A stretch of DNA of 64,000 nucleotides from Bugula neritina (GCA_964035545.1 OZ037771.1:14387633-14451632), one strand, 5' to 3'; positions 27,420-40,741 are shown, counted from the first letter of the stretch. Notes: a model not told the origin generated them from the sequence alone. Made by a program: numbers and translations.

Positions 27420-29290
27420 GTTATTTAATTAGAAATGATTTGTTTTTGAGATGACAGAGAACTCTCTAGATGTATTAATTATAGATTGGGTTTGTTCAAC
27501 TCTGGGTCTCTCTAAGTCACTACATAGTTCTGAGTTTATTCTTTTTGAAGTGAAGTTTTGAATGCTTTCAAATATTGAAACACATTGAATATTTGGTAAA
27601 TAATGACAAAAAGGAAGTTTCCACGCCGTCAGTGATTACAACATGGTTATTGATTGTTGACAGCGTTAAATGAATTGTTGCCAGTATTGAATGAGTACGA
27701 AGTAATGAATCTATAAAATATGGTGAATAAATGATTTGTTTACTTCTTGTTATGCTGGTGAGCTGTACACAAGTGATAAGGCCATTGATGATAACAATAG
27801 GCTACTATATAATAACCATAACATCAATAATTACTCTATTTTCATAAAAATTACTGCTTGTTTTGAACCGGGAACACAATTCAAGTTTCATAATAATTTG
27901 TGCTTAACAAACTGGTGTTGTTGCTATAGCTTGCGTTTAAAAATTATATTTGTAATTCTTGACTTGTGAAAAGCTGGCGTAATATTATTTGCCCATCTCT
28001 ATTATAATAGTACACAAACTAATAGTTTTCAATTTTATACAATAAAGGGCGCTTTTGCAAGTTTCGGGATTCTGCCATTTCTCAAAACTGCTGTAAAATA
28101 TCGCTGACATCAACCCTAAAATTGTTAATGTAATTTGCTAACAAACTGCATGCATATATTAAAGTGAAAATCATTTGAAAAAGTACTAATTGAAGACGGA
28201 ATTTATTTTTAAAATAAATTAAAAAATAAATGTTTTAGCTTGTGTATATATTTTAATCTAAAGGAGCAGTGTAATTTAATGGTTTATAATATAGCTATAA
28301 ATGTATCAACAATACTGCATTCACTTTTCTAGTATAATCACAATTCCTATAGTAAGTATTATTTGCAAACGAGTAATTAAAAGCTTGTGGCTTCTAATAC
28401 TATTTTAACAATACGGTTATTGCACCAGATTATTTACAGTTTGACTAACTCAATAGCTGCTTATGGCATCTTAAGAATTTACACTAATATAATATTTGTT
28501 GAGCTAAGTGCGCGTAAGGCCTAATCTTTCCAATTCCTTTGTATTGTTTTAATTGAACACTTTAATATGAAATAAATTCTTTAGTTATTAAAAGAAGAAT
28601 AAACTGGTTCGTGACATTAGCTGTTTTGATAAAAATACTCCTAGAAGGGGAGAAAGTTTACCTTCAAAGTTGATTATATTTATCAATCATGCTGAGCTTA
28701 ATTGAAATGACATTTCAGTTTTTAAAGAGTCTTGAAACATATTGTTGGTTACTCTAAACTGCTTAACAACTTTTGAGTTTTTGCTAAGTGCATATGCTTA
28801 CACTGGACTGAAGATTTTGCAAACAAGGTACTGTCTCAGCTGCTACAGTTTTTCTCAGCTTTACATTAGATACTTCAAGGGCTGTGATATGTAATTAAGA
28901 TTGTAGCTACGGATTTTTATTGTAGAGTTGATGAGAGGAAAGGGATTTCTTTTTGAAACTTATCTCTCATATAATTAGAAATAATGTGCTGATTAGTGTT
29001 AATTTTTAGTTGGTTATAGACACTTTGCCTCCCACTGTTTGAAACTAGGATGGGCTGATTCTAGAAAATTTGAAATTTTGTATTCTAGTTGAAGAAGTTA
29101 TTGAACTTACTAACTTACGTTATATATTTTGATACTTTACTTAGCAGAATGGTTAGGGTAAGCTAGCAAGTTCCAAGGCAAACTTATGCAGAAAATATTT
29201 TTTGATAAAAATAAGTTTGTTATTATATTATAACAATTTAAATTTATTATAATAATATTATAAACAAAGTTAGATGAAAATCTCAAAGTA
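27420..29290. other. Intron, nothing recognised
   Basis: AT-rich sequence without exon-like frames; the 77-codon frame at 27736 lacks splice context and coding composition. Confidence 0.4.
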
Positions 29291-29295
29291 TATGC

Positions 29296-29428
29296 TCTTA
29301 TAGTGACATCATGTGCTAGTGACATCATGTGTTAGTGACATCACGTGCTTGTGACATCATGTGTTAGTGACATCATGTGCTAGTGACATTATGTGCTAGT
29401 GACATTATGTGCTAGTGACATCATGTGC
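29296..29428. repeat. GTGACATCATGTGCTA tandem repeat
   Basis: About eight units of 16-18 bp (tagtgacatcatgtgc with variants). Confidence 0.9.
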
Positions 29429-29807
29429 ATGTACTCCAGGCTTTTAATAAAGCAGCCTGAATTACACAGCACTCTTTTATAAGTATTGATTAAAGTTGTG
29501 ACCATCGCCTACGTCAAATGATACTGCATCCTATATAAGTTGTTTAGGTTTCCAATTTTTTTATTTTTACATGCATTAGAACCCACATCCTAGCTTTCCC
29601 TCGCATTGGGAAAAATTAGATTGTTCTGACATATATTCTAAGCAGTATGTTCCAGGCAGCATTTTATAAGCAGCATGTTTTATAGGCAGAGTATTGAGTA
29701 CCCCACTGCAACATTAGTGTCAGCATAGAATATTAAATTTCTATAACTACAAACTTTGGCAATTATTTGCTCAACAATTGTCTTGGGAGCTATAATTGAG
29801 TAAACTG

Positions 29808-30029
29808 TCAGTTAGCAAACAATTTTGATTTTATAATACAAATATCATTCACATACTGGCCTCTGTCTACAGTGCATTTTCCTTTAACTTCTATAGCGGC
29901 TTTCGTCTCTAGTATATCTATAGTAGTAAAACCACTAGCGGTGAGGATGCCTCTACAGAAATCTAGGCAATCCAGGCGTAAGAAAGTTATAATTGGTAGC
30001 AGGTTTAGGAGTAAGAGTAGAGCTCTCAT
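29808..30029 (-). CDS. Small secreted cysteine-containing protein, possibly saposin-like
   Basis: A complete 73-residue frame on the minus strand. The N-terminus MRALLLLLNLLPIITF is a clear signal-peptide type hydrophobic stretch. The mature part has four cysteines (C21, C25, C52, C64) in a C-x3-C ... C-x11-C layout, with QYVNDICIIKSKLF near the end, which loosely recalls saposin-B half-domains; no assignment is certain. An AG lies just before the ATG on the minus strand, so an upstream non-coding exon is possible. It lies in an intron of the plus-strand unit, antisense to it. It could also be a chance frame. Confidence 0.35.
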   Translation of the reverse strand: MRALLLLLNLLPIITFLRLDCLDFCRGILTASGFTTIDILETKAAIEVKGKCTVDRGQYVNDICIIKSKLFAN

Positions 30030-30037
30030 GCCTGTAA

Positions 30038-30150
30038 GTATAGTTTAAAAAAGTAAGTATAGTTTAGAAAAGTAAGTTTATTTTAAAAAGGTAAATATAG
30101 TTCACAAAGGTAAGTCTAGTTCAAAAAGGTAAGTCTAGTCTATAAAAGTA
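30038..30150. repeat. AAGTAAGTATAGTTTAGAAA tandem repeat
   Basis: Five to six units of about 20 bp. Confidence 0.75.
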
Positions 30151-30774
30151 AGTATTCTATATTAGGAAGAGAAGTCTAGATTGAGATTGCTATTGCATAA
30201 CTTTTGTCAAATTCTCTGTTTTAAAGCAATACATCTTCTGATTATGTAAACCGGATTTTCAAAGAGGAGACAAATCTAGATTTGACTTATTAGTTTTTGA
30301 AAAATATAGCCTCAGTCTTTTGTAAAAAGTTGTCATATGTTTGGGTGCTTAGACTACTATGTTAGTCTAAGCAGACATTTGGGTATTTTTCACTAGAGTT
30401 GTCTGCACAATGTTGGACTTTGATCATTTCTTATAGAGTTAATGATAATTAAAATAACTGGGTTTGCTAATTCCTTCCAAGTTTTAGTTGTTAAAGTATA
30501 TAGGATATAATTACGGATAAGTGAGTAAAGCTCTACATACTAAATTCTAGCTGTTACAATGCTTCCCTCCATCAGCAAATCTTTGTGGTGATCTTATATG
30601 CTTTCTGTTAATTATTCGCTTCCAATCAATTAACTACGAGTTTATAATAAATGTGTTCAGTTTTTGTTTCAAGTTTGACTTAATTCTGAGTCTACTCTTG
30701 TGACTGTGAGGCACATTTGTTACAATCTCTTCGTACAAAGTACTTCATAGGGCAGAGTACATTCGATATTTATA

Positions 30775-31262
30775 GGATACTTACTATATACTTACTATAC
30801 AGAACGTACCATATACACTACTTACTACACACTTAGTATATTATACAGAACCTACCATGTACATTACTTACTGTACCTACTATATACTATAATATATACT
30901 TACCACATACAGAACTTACTATATATATTACTTATACTATAATTACTATACTTATTACATATACTATCATATTATATACTTAATATATTTACTATACAAT
31001 TACTTACAGCACTAACCATATAAATTACTTACTATAATATGTAGTACTTACTGTATATATTTGCAATATGATACTTACTAATACTTACTATATACTTTAC
31101 TTGCCGTTACTATGTATGCTCATAATAACATTAATGACTGCATGCACTGACTATACTTACTATATATTTGCATACCATGATAGCTTACTATTTACTTGTT
31201 ACGTGCATACTGTAGACTTACTACAGTATATATACTAAAATTATACTTACTGTATATTGCTA
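30775..31262. repeat. TACTTACTATATA-rich degenerate repeat
   Basis: About 490 bp of tacttactatata words with no clean period. Confidence 0.7.
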
Positions 31263-31469
31263 GGATTTGATATTACAAATATACCTCAATAGATATGCCT
31301 ACAATTATTAAGGCAAGTATTTTTCCCCTTATCAAGACTTACAAATTTATTTCTTTGTATAATCAAATATCCACAAAATTATATTGTATTGTAAAATAAT
31401 GTGTAATGTAAAATCATTTTGAGATTTGATTGCATATAAACCACACAGTCATAGTCAGGTGTTTGGTGT

Positions 31470-31660
31470 TGTGACTAAGTAGCTGTTTTGCTGAGTGACT
31501 GAGTCACTACTGAAATATGTGACCGGGTAACTCTGTGACTGAATGACTAAAAAACCGCCTGATTATGAATGTGTGGCTATCTACAATAACTGGATGACTG
31601 AGTGACCACTTGACTAAGTGACTGTGTGACTGAATGTCCCAAAAACAGTGACCTAATTAG
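31470..31660. repeat. GACTGAGTGACTGA degenerate repeat
   Basis: gtgactgagtgact, ggatgactgagtgacc and similar words over about 190 bp. Confidence 0.65.
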
Positions 31661-32198
31661 TAACTATATAAATAACTGTAGGAAAAACCTTTGAGGGTAA
31701 ACTTTAGAAGCATGCGTGAAAGCATAATGAACACCAATGTATTTACTTTGTTTGTTGGGTACATGTCGTAAAGTTACATGCTTGCATATAATATTGTGTT
31801 GTTTCCATAACTCCAGGTTCTCATATCTTCTTGCCTACCTTGACACAGTGTCTGTTTATATTTGAGCTTTGGCTGAAACCTTAATCTTACTTTCACAACC
31901 TTGTATTCAAAAAATAAACAAGCATTCAATTCATGCCAAATTTTCTTCCTTTATTTATAAATTTTAATCTGTTTGATCTATAAATCACAAGTGTGTTAAG
32001 CCGACTTGTCCAAAATCAAAATCAAATATACTTATACTTGAATTTTATTTAACCGAGTTATTAAATTTTGTAAAGAGCTTCTTGTCTTACTGGCATATTT
32101 GAAATAAATCTCACCCCAACTGTTATTTGAACATTGCTCTGCAACGCTGCCAGCAGCAACACTGCTCTCTCTGGCACTTGTTTAGTTTCACATTAGTC

Positions 32199-32294
32199 AT
32201 GGTTCGGCACGGTATTCGCCTGAGGAGGGCCAAGAAAAATAGGTCATCCAACAGTAAGCCCAGTAAATCAAACAAAGCCAGGTCTGGCAAGGGG
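32199..32294 (+). CDS. Alternative first exon (MVRHGIRLRRAKKNRSS...)
   Basis: 32 codons from ATG to donor GGG/GTGAGT, phase 0. Extremely basic (MVRHGIRLRRAKKNRSS then SNKARSGKG). The 5' flank carries gctgccagcagc. It can join C1, or the phase-0 exon at 32532, which would extend the basic tail. Confidence 0.6.
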
Positions 32295-32531
32295 GTGAGT
32301 CATGCTGTTCTCAATGGGGTTGATCTGTCCAGCCCACTGAACTGAAACTATAATAGTTCAATAGTTCATTATAGTTCAACTCCACTCTGTATATTATATA
32401 TAAGTGTTTCTAGGTAAGATAACTCTAAGGAACTCTCTGTTGCTATTAGGTTTCACTCTATCTGCTTTTCTTTGTTGTGTTGAGCTGCAGAGTTTTGTAG
32501 CGAAGAGATCAATAAATTTACTGTGTTGTAG

Positions 32532-32636
32532 AAGGGGATGTCTGGCCGGAGACGTCAAGGGGGAGCTCGTCACAACCCCCATCAGAGGAGCAAGCATGGA
32601 CACACCTCTTCCAAGCACAAAGGAGTGAAACCTACG
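32532..32636 (+). CDS. Alternative first/second exon (KG-MSGRRRQGGARHNPHQ...)
   Basis: An acceptor (tgttgtag) at 32531 and a donor ACG/GTTAGT at 32636 bound 35 codons, phase 0 at both ends. An in-frame ATG at 32538 would start MSGRRRQGGARHNPHQ, followed by a His/Lys/Ser-rich tail (HGHTSSKHKGVKPT). It can be an internal exon after 32199-32294 or a first exon of its own. Confidence 0.55.
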
Positions 32637-32706
32637 GTTAGTTTGTTATGTGTCTCTTGTATTTCTGAAAAAACTGCTAGTGAAACCATGCATGTTTAGA
32701 GATTTG

Positions 32707-32757
32707 ATGCCAACAATATTTTTGAAAAATTCACGTAGGAGAAGCACAAGAGAAACA
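32707..32757 (+). CDS. Alternative first exon (MPTIFLKNSRRRSTRET)
   Basis: 17 codons from ATG to donor ACA/GTGAGT, phase 0. The RRRSTR motif is an AGC-kinase style phosphorylation site. A different reading, an internal 19-nt exon from the AG at 32738, fails in phase, so the first-exon reading is preferred. Confidence 0.5.
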
Positions 32758-33219
32758 GTGAGTTTCTTGCTTTATACAAGGTTATTTCATGAAACAATCA
32801 AAGCTGCCGATTAACATAGCAAAAAGAAGAAACAACTTCTTTTGGAATATCATTATTTTGTAACTTTCTTGAATTTTCTTTTTCATTGATATCACTTTCA
32901 ACATTAGTTAATTATGTGTGAAGGACTTTTATAGCAATTAACCTTTTTCTCATGCTGTCAGTGTAAGGCAGCATAAAAGTCTTTAGCTTAACAAGCTTAT
33001 GATCTGCAGGAATCATATCTTTTGTGATAACTTCATAAATTCACTTAATCTAGTCAGTTGTAGGTCTATTTATAAATTTTAGTCTTCTTGCATTGGGGTT
33101 GAATAAATATATATAAGCCCAGTTTTGAGGTCAACATTCTCTGGCATAAAGACGTTTTGACAGCTATCACCTGCTTTCAGATTATGTTATATTATCATAC
33201 ATTTTGACCTGTAATTCAG

Positions 33220-33300
33220 CGTTCCCCATTTGGCTTCATATGGGATGTGCCGCCAGTTGTACGTCCCTCAATTATTATGGGTGAACATCACAGCAAACGG
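33220..33300 (+). CDS. Alternative first/internal exon ending MGEHHSKR
   Basis: Acceptor aattcag at 33219 and donor CGG/GTAATC at 33300, open phase 0 to 0 (27 codons, SPFGFIWDVPPVVRPS...). An in-frame ATG at 33277 would give the eight-residue start MGEHHSKR, a near-ideal N-myristoylation signal (Gly2, Ser6, Lys7). Whether the upstream 19 codons are translated cannot be decided from sequence. Confidence 0.5.
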
Positions 33301-33344
33301 GTAATCAGTCTTTTGTATTAATTTTCACTCACATGTCTTCACTT

Positions 33345-33443
33345 CAGTTATGTTGAGTTACTCACTGTATCAAGTCATTCACTTTTTCACAGTCATGAGT
33401 TACTCACTGTATCAAGTCATTCACTTTCTCACAGTCATGAGTC
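33345..33443. repeat. Two-copy direct repeat around ACTCACTGTATCAAGTCA
   Basis: A unit of about 43 bp (gagttactcactgtatcaag followed by tcattcac) occurs twice, with related words to 33660. Confidence 0.7.
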
Positions 33444-34879
33444 ATTTGTTACATTTGCCGAGTCTGTTAATTACTCAGCCATTGCTTCTATTTCAGTTTG
33501 CATTACACAGATAAATTGAAATTGTCTCACTCTTCATTATTTTTTTATTTTTTATTATGCTCAAAATCATTTCGCTGCAATCAAAATTAGTCACTCAAAC
33601 TTTGATTCACCCACAGTCACTCACAAATATATTTTCAATTGTTCAATAAGCTCATTCATGTTCACTTTCAATTGCCAGGCCACTCACAATCTTAATCTCA
33701 TCTTTTTGTTACTTATGCTTAATTTTTATCACCAGATTGATTACAGTAGTGACTCAAGTAGTGTATAGCACTTAAAATGCACTTTATACATATATATTGT
33801 TTCTCACAGGTTAAACATCTGTAAAATAAAACTTTTATGTTTAATTTTGCTTGCATGCCTGTAAGAAACTTTATTACATTTATTAAACTTAGCTTAAACA
33901 TTTTAATTTTAAGATTATCGTCTGTGACACAAAATTACTTGAGTCTTAATAATTTTAGCATGCGCTGGCTTATATTTGGTTATGAAATTACATGTTATGT
34001 AAAGTTTTAGTAATTTTTCTTTTCACTTCAAGTGTCTGCATGCTTTTCAAATGAATGATTAGAAGAAATAGGGATGGTGTAACGGCTACATTGATCATGA
34101 CAGAAGGTAGGATAACTCCAATAGACTGCAGTTTTAGCCAAAACATGTTTACTAAGGAGACAACCCTTAAAAGTTATTAATGTATTATACAATTAGTTTA
34201 CACTGTATAAAAATCGGTATCAAATGATTATAACTCAAATTATAAATTACTATAACTTTAAAATATTATATACATACTTTGGACATATTGTATAAATTGA
34301 AAACATTACCATTACTGTAACCATAATTTGTGAAAGAAACAACAATTAGCCTGATTTCTAGTTCTACCTATGTTGTTTGAAGTATTTATGCTACAAAAGT
34401 TTTACAAGAAATCGAAAATCATTTCACTTTTTATTATATAAAATTTGCAGTCATCTGTTTTTAGTACAGATAATTTAAAATTTTCAAAACAAATTTTAGT
34501 CCCATATACGTGGCCTTTGGAAATTGCCTTAAATGTAATAAAATGGTGTTTTGGAAGTATTACTTTTAGTCAAAAGCTTTGCTGTAAAATACAGCTTCGT
34601 AAAGTTGATGGAAAATGGGTTGTTTACAACTATATATAGGCTTAATATACATCTGATTGTTTATTACAAAAATATACTGAGGAATCTTCTTTTACAGTCC
34701 TCTAGGCATTTGGTAATTGACGGTTGCCGATGAAATACAGTCACTAATCACTGTCAGCAAATTAGAATATGAGTTGTAATTACTTCACTAATAGAGGCTG
34801 CTGCCACTGATGCTGCTTTTACTTTTACTTCTTACTTTATTCTATTTTATTGTCAGTTAGTTAAGCGTTTTGAGTCGAC

Positions 34880-35071
34880 ATGGGGAAACGACAGTGTGTT
34901 CAATATTCGAGCGTTAATCGAGGGTATTGGCTTCATCACCGACAGATGCTGCGGCTAAAACACTTTTCTAGTACTAGCAAATCACAGCTATTCTTAGATT
35001 CATCAAGAGATAAAAAACTTGAGCAATTTTTGCATTTTACTTCTTCGAATTCACGTCAATCGAGAAAAAGG
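34880..35071 (+). CDS. Alternative first exon (MGKRQCVQYSSVNRG...)
   Basis: 64 codons from ATG to strong donor AGG/GTAAGT, phase 0. An in-frame TGA lies two codons upstream (tgagtcgac), so the ATG is the true limit. The start MGKRQCVQYSS combines Gly2 with a nearby Cys6 (possible dual acylation, inferred), then basic Ser-rich sequence ending NSRQSRKR. Confidence 0.6.
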
Positions 35072-35804
35072 GTAAGTTTATTCACGTTGCTGTTTTTCAA
35101 ATCGAAAAACTGCTCAACTAGTCAAACGAAGAAATTATGTTAGCTGTAATAAAACTAGGATATTGTTCTACCTTTTAATAACTGGGGAACATAACTCCAA
35201 AATAACGAGTTCACAGCACAATGTACAATCAATTTAATAGATTATTTGACTGTTTCAAAAGCATCTTTACAGACTGTTTTATTCTGCGTTTGCTTTCTCT
35301 ATTAATGTACTATTTGCTATAAGTCTATAAGATATGAGCTATTTTAGTGGATAAAACCACTTCCATTTATTAAGTTTATCAATCATTTACTTTGGAAATT
35401 AATAATACATGATCTAAGGTTGCAGTAGACTGCTGAAGCCGCATCCATTGGGCTTACTTCTAAAAATTGCTTTCGAATTAAAAGTGGAAATAATATTTAC
35501 AATCTGATCATTTGCCTGTTTGAATGTCAATTACCAAGAACCAACTTATATATGTGTAACTAATTATGTAAACTAACTGCAATGGATAATTAGAAAAGTC
35601 GTCAATAAGAATATTAACTGCATAATTACATCTTAAACTTATCATTTTGCTATCGGTCACTTGATGCTTTAACAACGATTTTCTAAAATACAGTGTCGTT
35701 GATTACATCCATGCTACTATTGCTGAATTTCGTTGGAAAACTACAAACTTCTTACTGTGGCCTAACCAGATTATACATTTGGTAAAAAAGTTGGGTAATC
35801 AGTG

Positions 35805-36023
35805 ATGTCTTCACAAACTCAACGTCGTAGACGAAGAAGGCGAATGAAGCGTAGAAAAGTGGATACTAAGTTGGAAACACCTCAAGTTCAAAACTCTGAA
35901 CTGCTTGAAAATGCGTCAGAACACAAAACTGTTGTGTTTGGGAAAGACATTATGTCAATACTTGTTAGGAAGGGCAATTCCAAATTTGAGACAAGATTAG
36001 ATAAACCTGTTATGCGATTTCAG
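35805..36023 (+). CDS. Alternative first exon (MSSQTQRRRRRRMKRRKV...)
   Basis: 73 codons from ATG to donor CAG/GTAACC, phase 0. An in-frame TAA lies three codons before the ATG. The product starts with a polyarginine run (QTQRRRRRRMKRRKV), then a less basic segment (VVFGKDIMSILVRKG, RLDKPVMRFQ). The Arg cluster would serve as a nuclear-localisation or phosphoinositide-binding patch (inference). Confidence 0.6.
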
Positions 36024-36187
36024 GTAACCGCTTAAGTTTTAGTTTTAGTCTTTAGTTTATGTCTTGAAGTTGTGTCATCACTTGAGAGGGGGGGGGGGGC
36101 GTGGGGCGGGTGTCTATGAAGAGCAGAAGTGTTTGTGGAGGAAGGGGCTTGGGAGGAGTAGAGTATAGAAAAGAGTAATTTTGGAGG

Positions 36188-36388
36188 ATGATTTCTGAGA
36201 ATAATCAACTAGCTAACATTAGTGTGAATCAGTTTAAACTCTTTGCTAATAGACAACTTCCTAGAGCAGACAACCCTACAGCGAGGGTTGAAGCAGAAAT
36301 GATAGCAAAAAATGTGTCAGCATATTGTGGTATACATGATGACTCATACATGTTTTGTTTAAGTTGCAAATTACAACTTTTAAAATAG
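36188..36388 (+). other. Unassigned 66-codon frame
   Basis: MISENNQLANISVNQF to SCKLQLLK-stop. Composition is protein-like but there is no basic start and the only useful donor (TGTG/GTATAC) is phase 1, which does not fit exon C1. It may be a pseudogene or mobile-element remnant. Confidence 0.2.
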
Positions 36389-37370
36389 TTTATTCAGAGT
36401 AAATGAACGCCGTACAGTTTTGTAGAACCTTTTTGTATAAAATATTTTGTTGTTTGGGATTTTTGGTTTTCGCATATTAGTGGGAGGAAAATAATTTTTT
36501 TAGCTACTCAGGTAGCCGCAAAGTGTTTTCCAAATAAACAAGTGCTGCCTTAAAGACTAGTGCAGACATTTGATATGATAATTAAAACTCTGCATGGACT
36601 TTGCTTACGAATTAGGTCTGCAGCTTACCGCACATTAAACTTTGAAAAAATTTATCATATTTTCTTGACTGATAAGTTAGTTTTGAGGGTTTTAATATTT
36701 CAAAGAATTGCTTCAGTTATTATCCAGTTTGCGAGAATTTCTCATTGCAGAGATCTGTAAACTCAGGTTATTTTAAATAGAATGGTAACATCTATTAATA
36801 CTCAACTATCTAAATCACTTGTAATGTGATATTGTAGAGGCAGAGCAGTTTAAAATTAGCAGTCAAACTTTCTGACTTAAAAGCCAACCAATATTTAATT
36901 AATATGAGTATGAAAACTAATGAAAATTAAAATATAAGTTTCTGTATATGTATAGGGCAATAAAATAAGATTGCACTATGATGCATAATAAGCAAATATG
37001 ACCGTACAGAATAATAGTAATTAGCGCTATATAATATATATGTACTTACACTAGTTTGATGGCTGCAACTATATTTATAATTTCATAATTCTTCAAACAC
37101 CTACATTTACTGTTTTATTCCACAAGCTTACAAATTTATCTTTTATTTTTATGCCTAAATTTTAATTTTATTATAATTTACAAATAATTTATTTTGAATT
37201 TATTAGTTATATAAGTTTTAATTTTAATTAATGAATATACATTATATACATTATAATATAATCACAAAACAAATATATAATATTATTGTATTGTATAAAG
37301 AGTTATTGTCTCAAAACCAGTTGAATGAGAGAAGTTTTGTAACTGATGTCTGTTGTGTCTTCCCATACAG

Positions 37371-37454
37371 CCTGAGTTTGGGTGTTTACCGTGGGAGATG
37401 GATATATACGGTGGCAGAGCATATCACGGCAGCAAACATGGTCATGGCCATAAG
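37371..37454 (+). CDS. Alternative first/internal exon ending MDIYGGRAYHGSKHGHGHK
   Basis: Acceptor cccatacag at 37370 and donor AAG/GTAACT at 37454, open in phase 0 to 0 (28 codons). An ATG at 37398 would give MDIYGGRAYHGSKHGHGHK. It can follow the phase-0 exon at 35805-36023 or be a first exon. The His/Gly/Lys tail could bind metal (inference). Confidence 0.55.
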
Positions 37455-39252
37455 GTAACTGCTGCTGCCAGTGCCACTTGTCAATATGCTGCCGAGTGAT
37501 TTATGTTGCCACGTCATATATGTTGCCATTTAATACACGCTCTGTTTACAGTTGCAAATTGCTATTTGTTGACTAATAATTTGATTTTTTTTATAGAAAT
37601 TTGTGTTAATAACTATAATTAGTGATAGTTCAATTTTGATTTAAATGTTGAGTACTAAACTATATACATGTAACATGTACATTAAAATACTGATGTGCAA
37701 TAATAACTAGAAAAAAAGCTGTATATAATAGGACCTTTATTATAAAACCTTAAACCAGAATTATTTGCATGTTTTTTGTGAGTTTGGAGTCGTCCTTTCT
37801 TATTGCATCACTTTAACCATAGTTCTAGTTAACTTGAATCGAATTAGTTAATGGGCACTGGATACTCGTACCAAATCTCGCATTTTTGCAACTAGCATAG
37901 GTTTGGTTGAGAGTAATAGTATCTGCATGAGTATATGCCTAAAGTTATCATTTTGAGGTCCCCTATAAGAGAGGATAATTCCTGCTTATCATTTATCTCC
38001 AATAACATAACGTAGCAATTACAGGGTGTTTTATTCACCGTCATAGCTTCTCTCTGCATTTATGTTTAACTAATCGAATCTCATTTCCTTCCATTTCACT
38101 GAATTGAGTTTGCTATTCAGTAGTTCACTCAGTCTCTCTGTTTGTATTTCTAATTTATAGTATTTGTTATTGACTTGGAGCACCCGACTGACGTAGATTT
38201 ATCACGACAGCGTTATCCTAAGGCTAATTATATTCCTTCATAGGGTACTTATGTGTACTTGTAAACTCAATCTGCTTTCTCCTCCTAGCTATAACAACTA
38301 CACTTACTTGTTGAGATTTCTGTATTTACTAAAAACTAAAACACAGTTTTTGCAAAACGATACATTCAGTTGAAATATTGAGCTCTGCCAATAAGCAGCA
38401 GCCTATGCCCTGAAAAATCTTATATTACATTTTAAAAATGTTTTGATAGTGCTGGTCAAAGATAATTAAAGTTCATACTATTATGATCAATTGCATTAGT
38501 AAAGGAGACATTTATTATGGTTAGTTATGAGCAAGTTATAGAGGAATAGAAAAGATGTTGGTTTGTAACTGCTAGGGAATTTGTCTTACTTTACAATTGT
38601 ATGCTCTTTGAACTCTTCACCGAAGCTTTAGTATTGATGAAAGATTTTTCAAATTGACACCCTATTCATGTCATCAGAATAAACCTATTGGCGCACCCGG
38701 CTCTGTTTAGCCAATATTTCTCAATTCTAAATCAATTGGCAGCATTGTTCTTGGCGTAGTGTGCTGACTTTTATGGATGCACAGGCACAGACAATTAAAC
38801 TATAAAGAGCATGCTTGAAGCTAACTGAAGCTGCATTAATTATTCATTAGTTTATACAAAGGTAAACAATTAAGCACAATATTATTATTATTCTCTACAC
38901 TCATCATAAACTAGCAACGTATAACTTCAAATTCCTCTATCACTCATGTTAAGGCCTTAAATTTTAAACAAAAACCGGTCTTTGATCTAATATTCTAGAA
39001 CTCTCTTGTAGGTTTTTCATGCTGCTAATTAATTTTATTCTCAAGAGCTGACAAGACCATTGCCGCTGTCTAAAGAGGCAGCGTGCCATTGTTATTCCTT
39101 CTGTCCTTTTTAATAGCCTGGCTAATAATCAATAATTGTTTATAAAGTCCTATAGTTTACTCGAAAGACTTTCATTGCTTGCAACTGTTTATACTTCGTC
39201 AGCGCTGACTCCGGCAGCATTTATTACTCTCTCTCTCTCTGTTTGTGGAATC
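37455..39252. other. Intron, no supported exon
   Basis: Contains several GCTGCC/GGCAGC motifs (about 37461, 37487, 38741, 39079, 39212), two of them within 200 bp of the next first exon. Confidence 0.4.
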
Positions 39253-39402
39253 ATGAGGAGATATTTGCACGGTCATCGTTCAGGTGCCAATCGGCTCTTT
39301 CGCATAAATCACTCGAGAAAAGTTGTCGGTTTGCGAGGCTTTGACAGACGAAATTTTAGATCTCGGCGCAGACCTGGTGATGCGTACAAGGCTTGGGGGA
39401 GG
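39253..39402 (+). CDS. Alternative first exon (MRRYLHGHRSGANRLF...)
   Basis: 50 codons from ATG to donor AGG/GTAAAT, phase 0. Very basic (MRRYLHGHRSGANRLF, then FDRRNFRSRRRPGDAYK). Its start resembles a segment inside exon C1 (MRRRYLHAGLAG), suggesting local exon duplication. The 5' flank holds ccggcagcatttatta. Confidence 0.6.
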
Positions 39403-40741
39403 GTAAATATTAACTATGTAAAAGGCAGACTGTGAATTTATCTTATAAATAAATTCAAACAACTTGAAAATTGGAAACTTTTTGTGCCAGCTTTGATAGA
39501 TGTAAAAATGTTAAGTTATCTAATTTTATAATTAGACTAATTGCATTGTGATTGCTACCATTAATAATAGTAAATTAATACATTTGATTATAATCTTGTT
39601 TTAATTACATGGTTTTGCACAAAAACTTCTAATATGAACATTATTTCATTGTTGAACACACAAACTATTAGAAAATATAGTTTGATTGTTTACATAAAGC
39701 TGTTACTTGCTATTTTACATTGTTGCACTTCATGCCGATGTTTGCACACAGTATAATATTTCCAGGAGTTGGTTCTCTATCATAATGAGAGTGTAAGTCT
39801 GTTTGTATTTCAGTCAAAGTTTTCTCTTCTTCAAGTTTTAGTCATTCACTATATATACTCTTAGTTGTCTACTCACAGTCGCACTAACTCACAGTGATGT
39901 ATTTTACTCCTTCCTCAGTCTCAGTTTTCATTGTCATTTCAACTTTTGTGACGATATAGTCTTTGCTCTTTTTCTCCTTTATTTTAAATGTTGTGGTTTA
40001 TGAAAAAGATAATATTTTGTTTACAATTGAATAAAGTCCTATTATAACTTTAGTTATTTACAGTTTTTTTTCATTATATATTTATTAGCTTATACTTCAT
40101 CATTCTGTTTGGTTCAGTGACAAATCTCCCCCACATCTTCGATTTAAATACTTTAAGATAAATTTGGTGAATGGCAAAAATCAGCATTTTATTTTAATTT
40201 AAATAACCACGTATTGTCATATCTGACAATTTAGTATGTGCAGAGTTGTTCCTCCTTTTTATTACATCATCTAATCACATTGTGTTATTATTGTACACTC
40301 AATATTATGTATTACAACTCTGTATTAATGTAATATAACTCAATATCACACATTTTTGCTGTATATTATATGCTATATATTACATGTTATAGCTATATTA
40401 TGTTTAAATATGTTATATATTACAAACTATAACTACATATTGCATGCTATATGTTACAAACTATAACTATATATTGCATGCAATAATACAGGAATAAGCT
40501 GTGCTGAAAATCAAATTGACCTAAATAATGAAAGCATATAATGTTATGCTATTAAACTTTTTGATCCCTGCAGCTTCAAAATTATTAGAATTACTTATCG
40601 TTTGTTTTAATTCGTTGAATGCCATTAATTAATTTTGTTCAGCCCCTGAAGTAGCAAGATTTCTCTATTGATTTCCATAACTCCAATACTGTATTCTACT
40701 TAATGAGCTTTAGACTCAGTTTTTAATACCCATATAATTAT

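Noticed and set aside
32739-32757. 19-nt internal exon EKHKRN
   Set aside because: Joining it to 33220 gives a stop; the overlapping ATG-started reading MPTIFLKNSRRRSTRET fits in phase 0.
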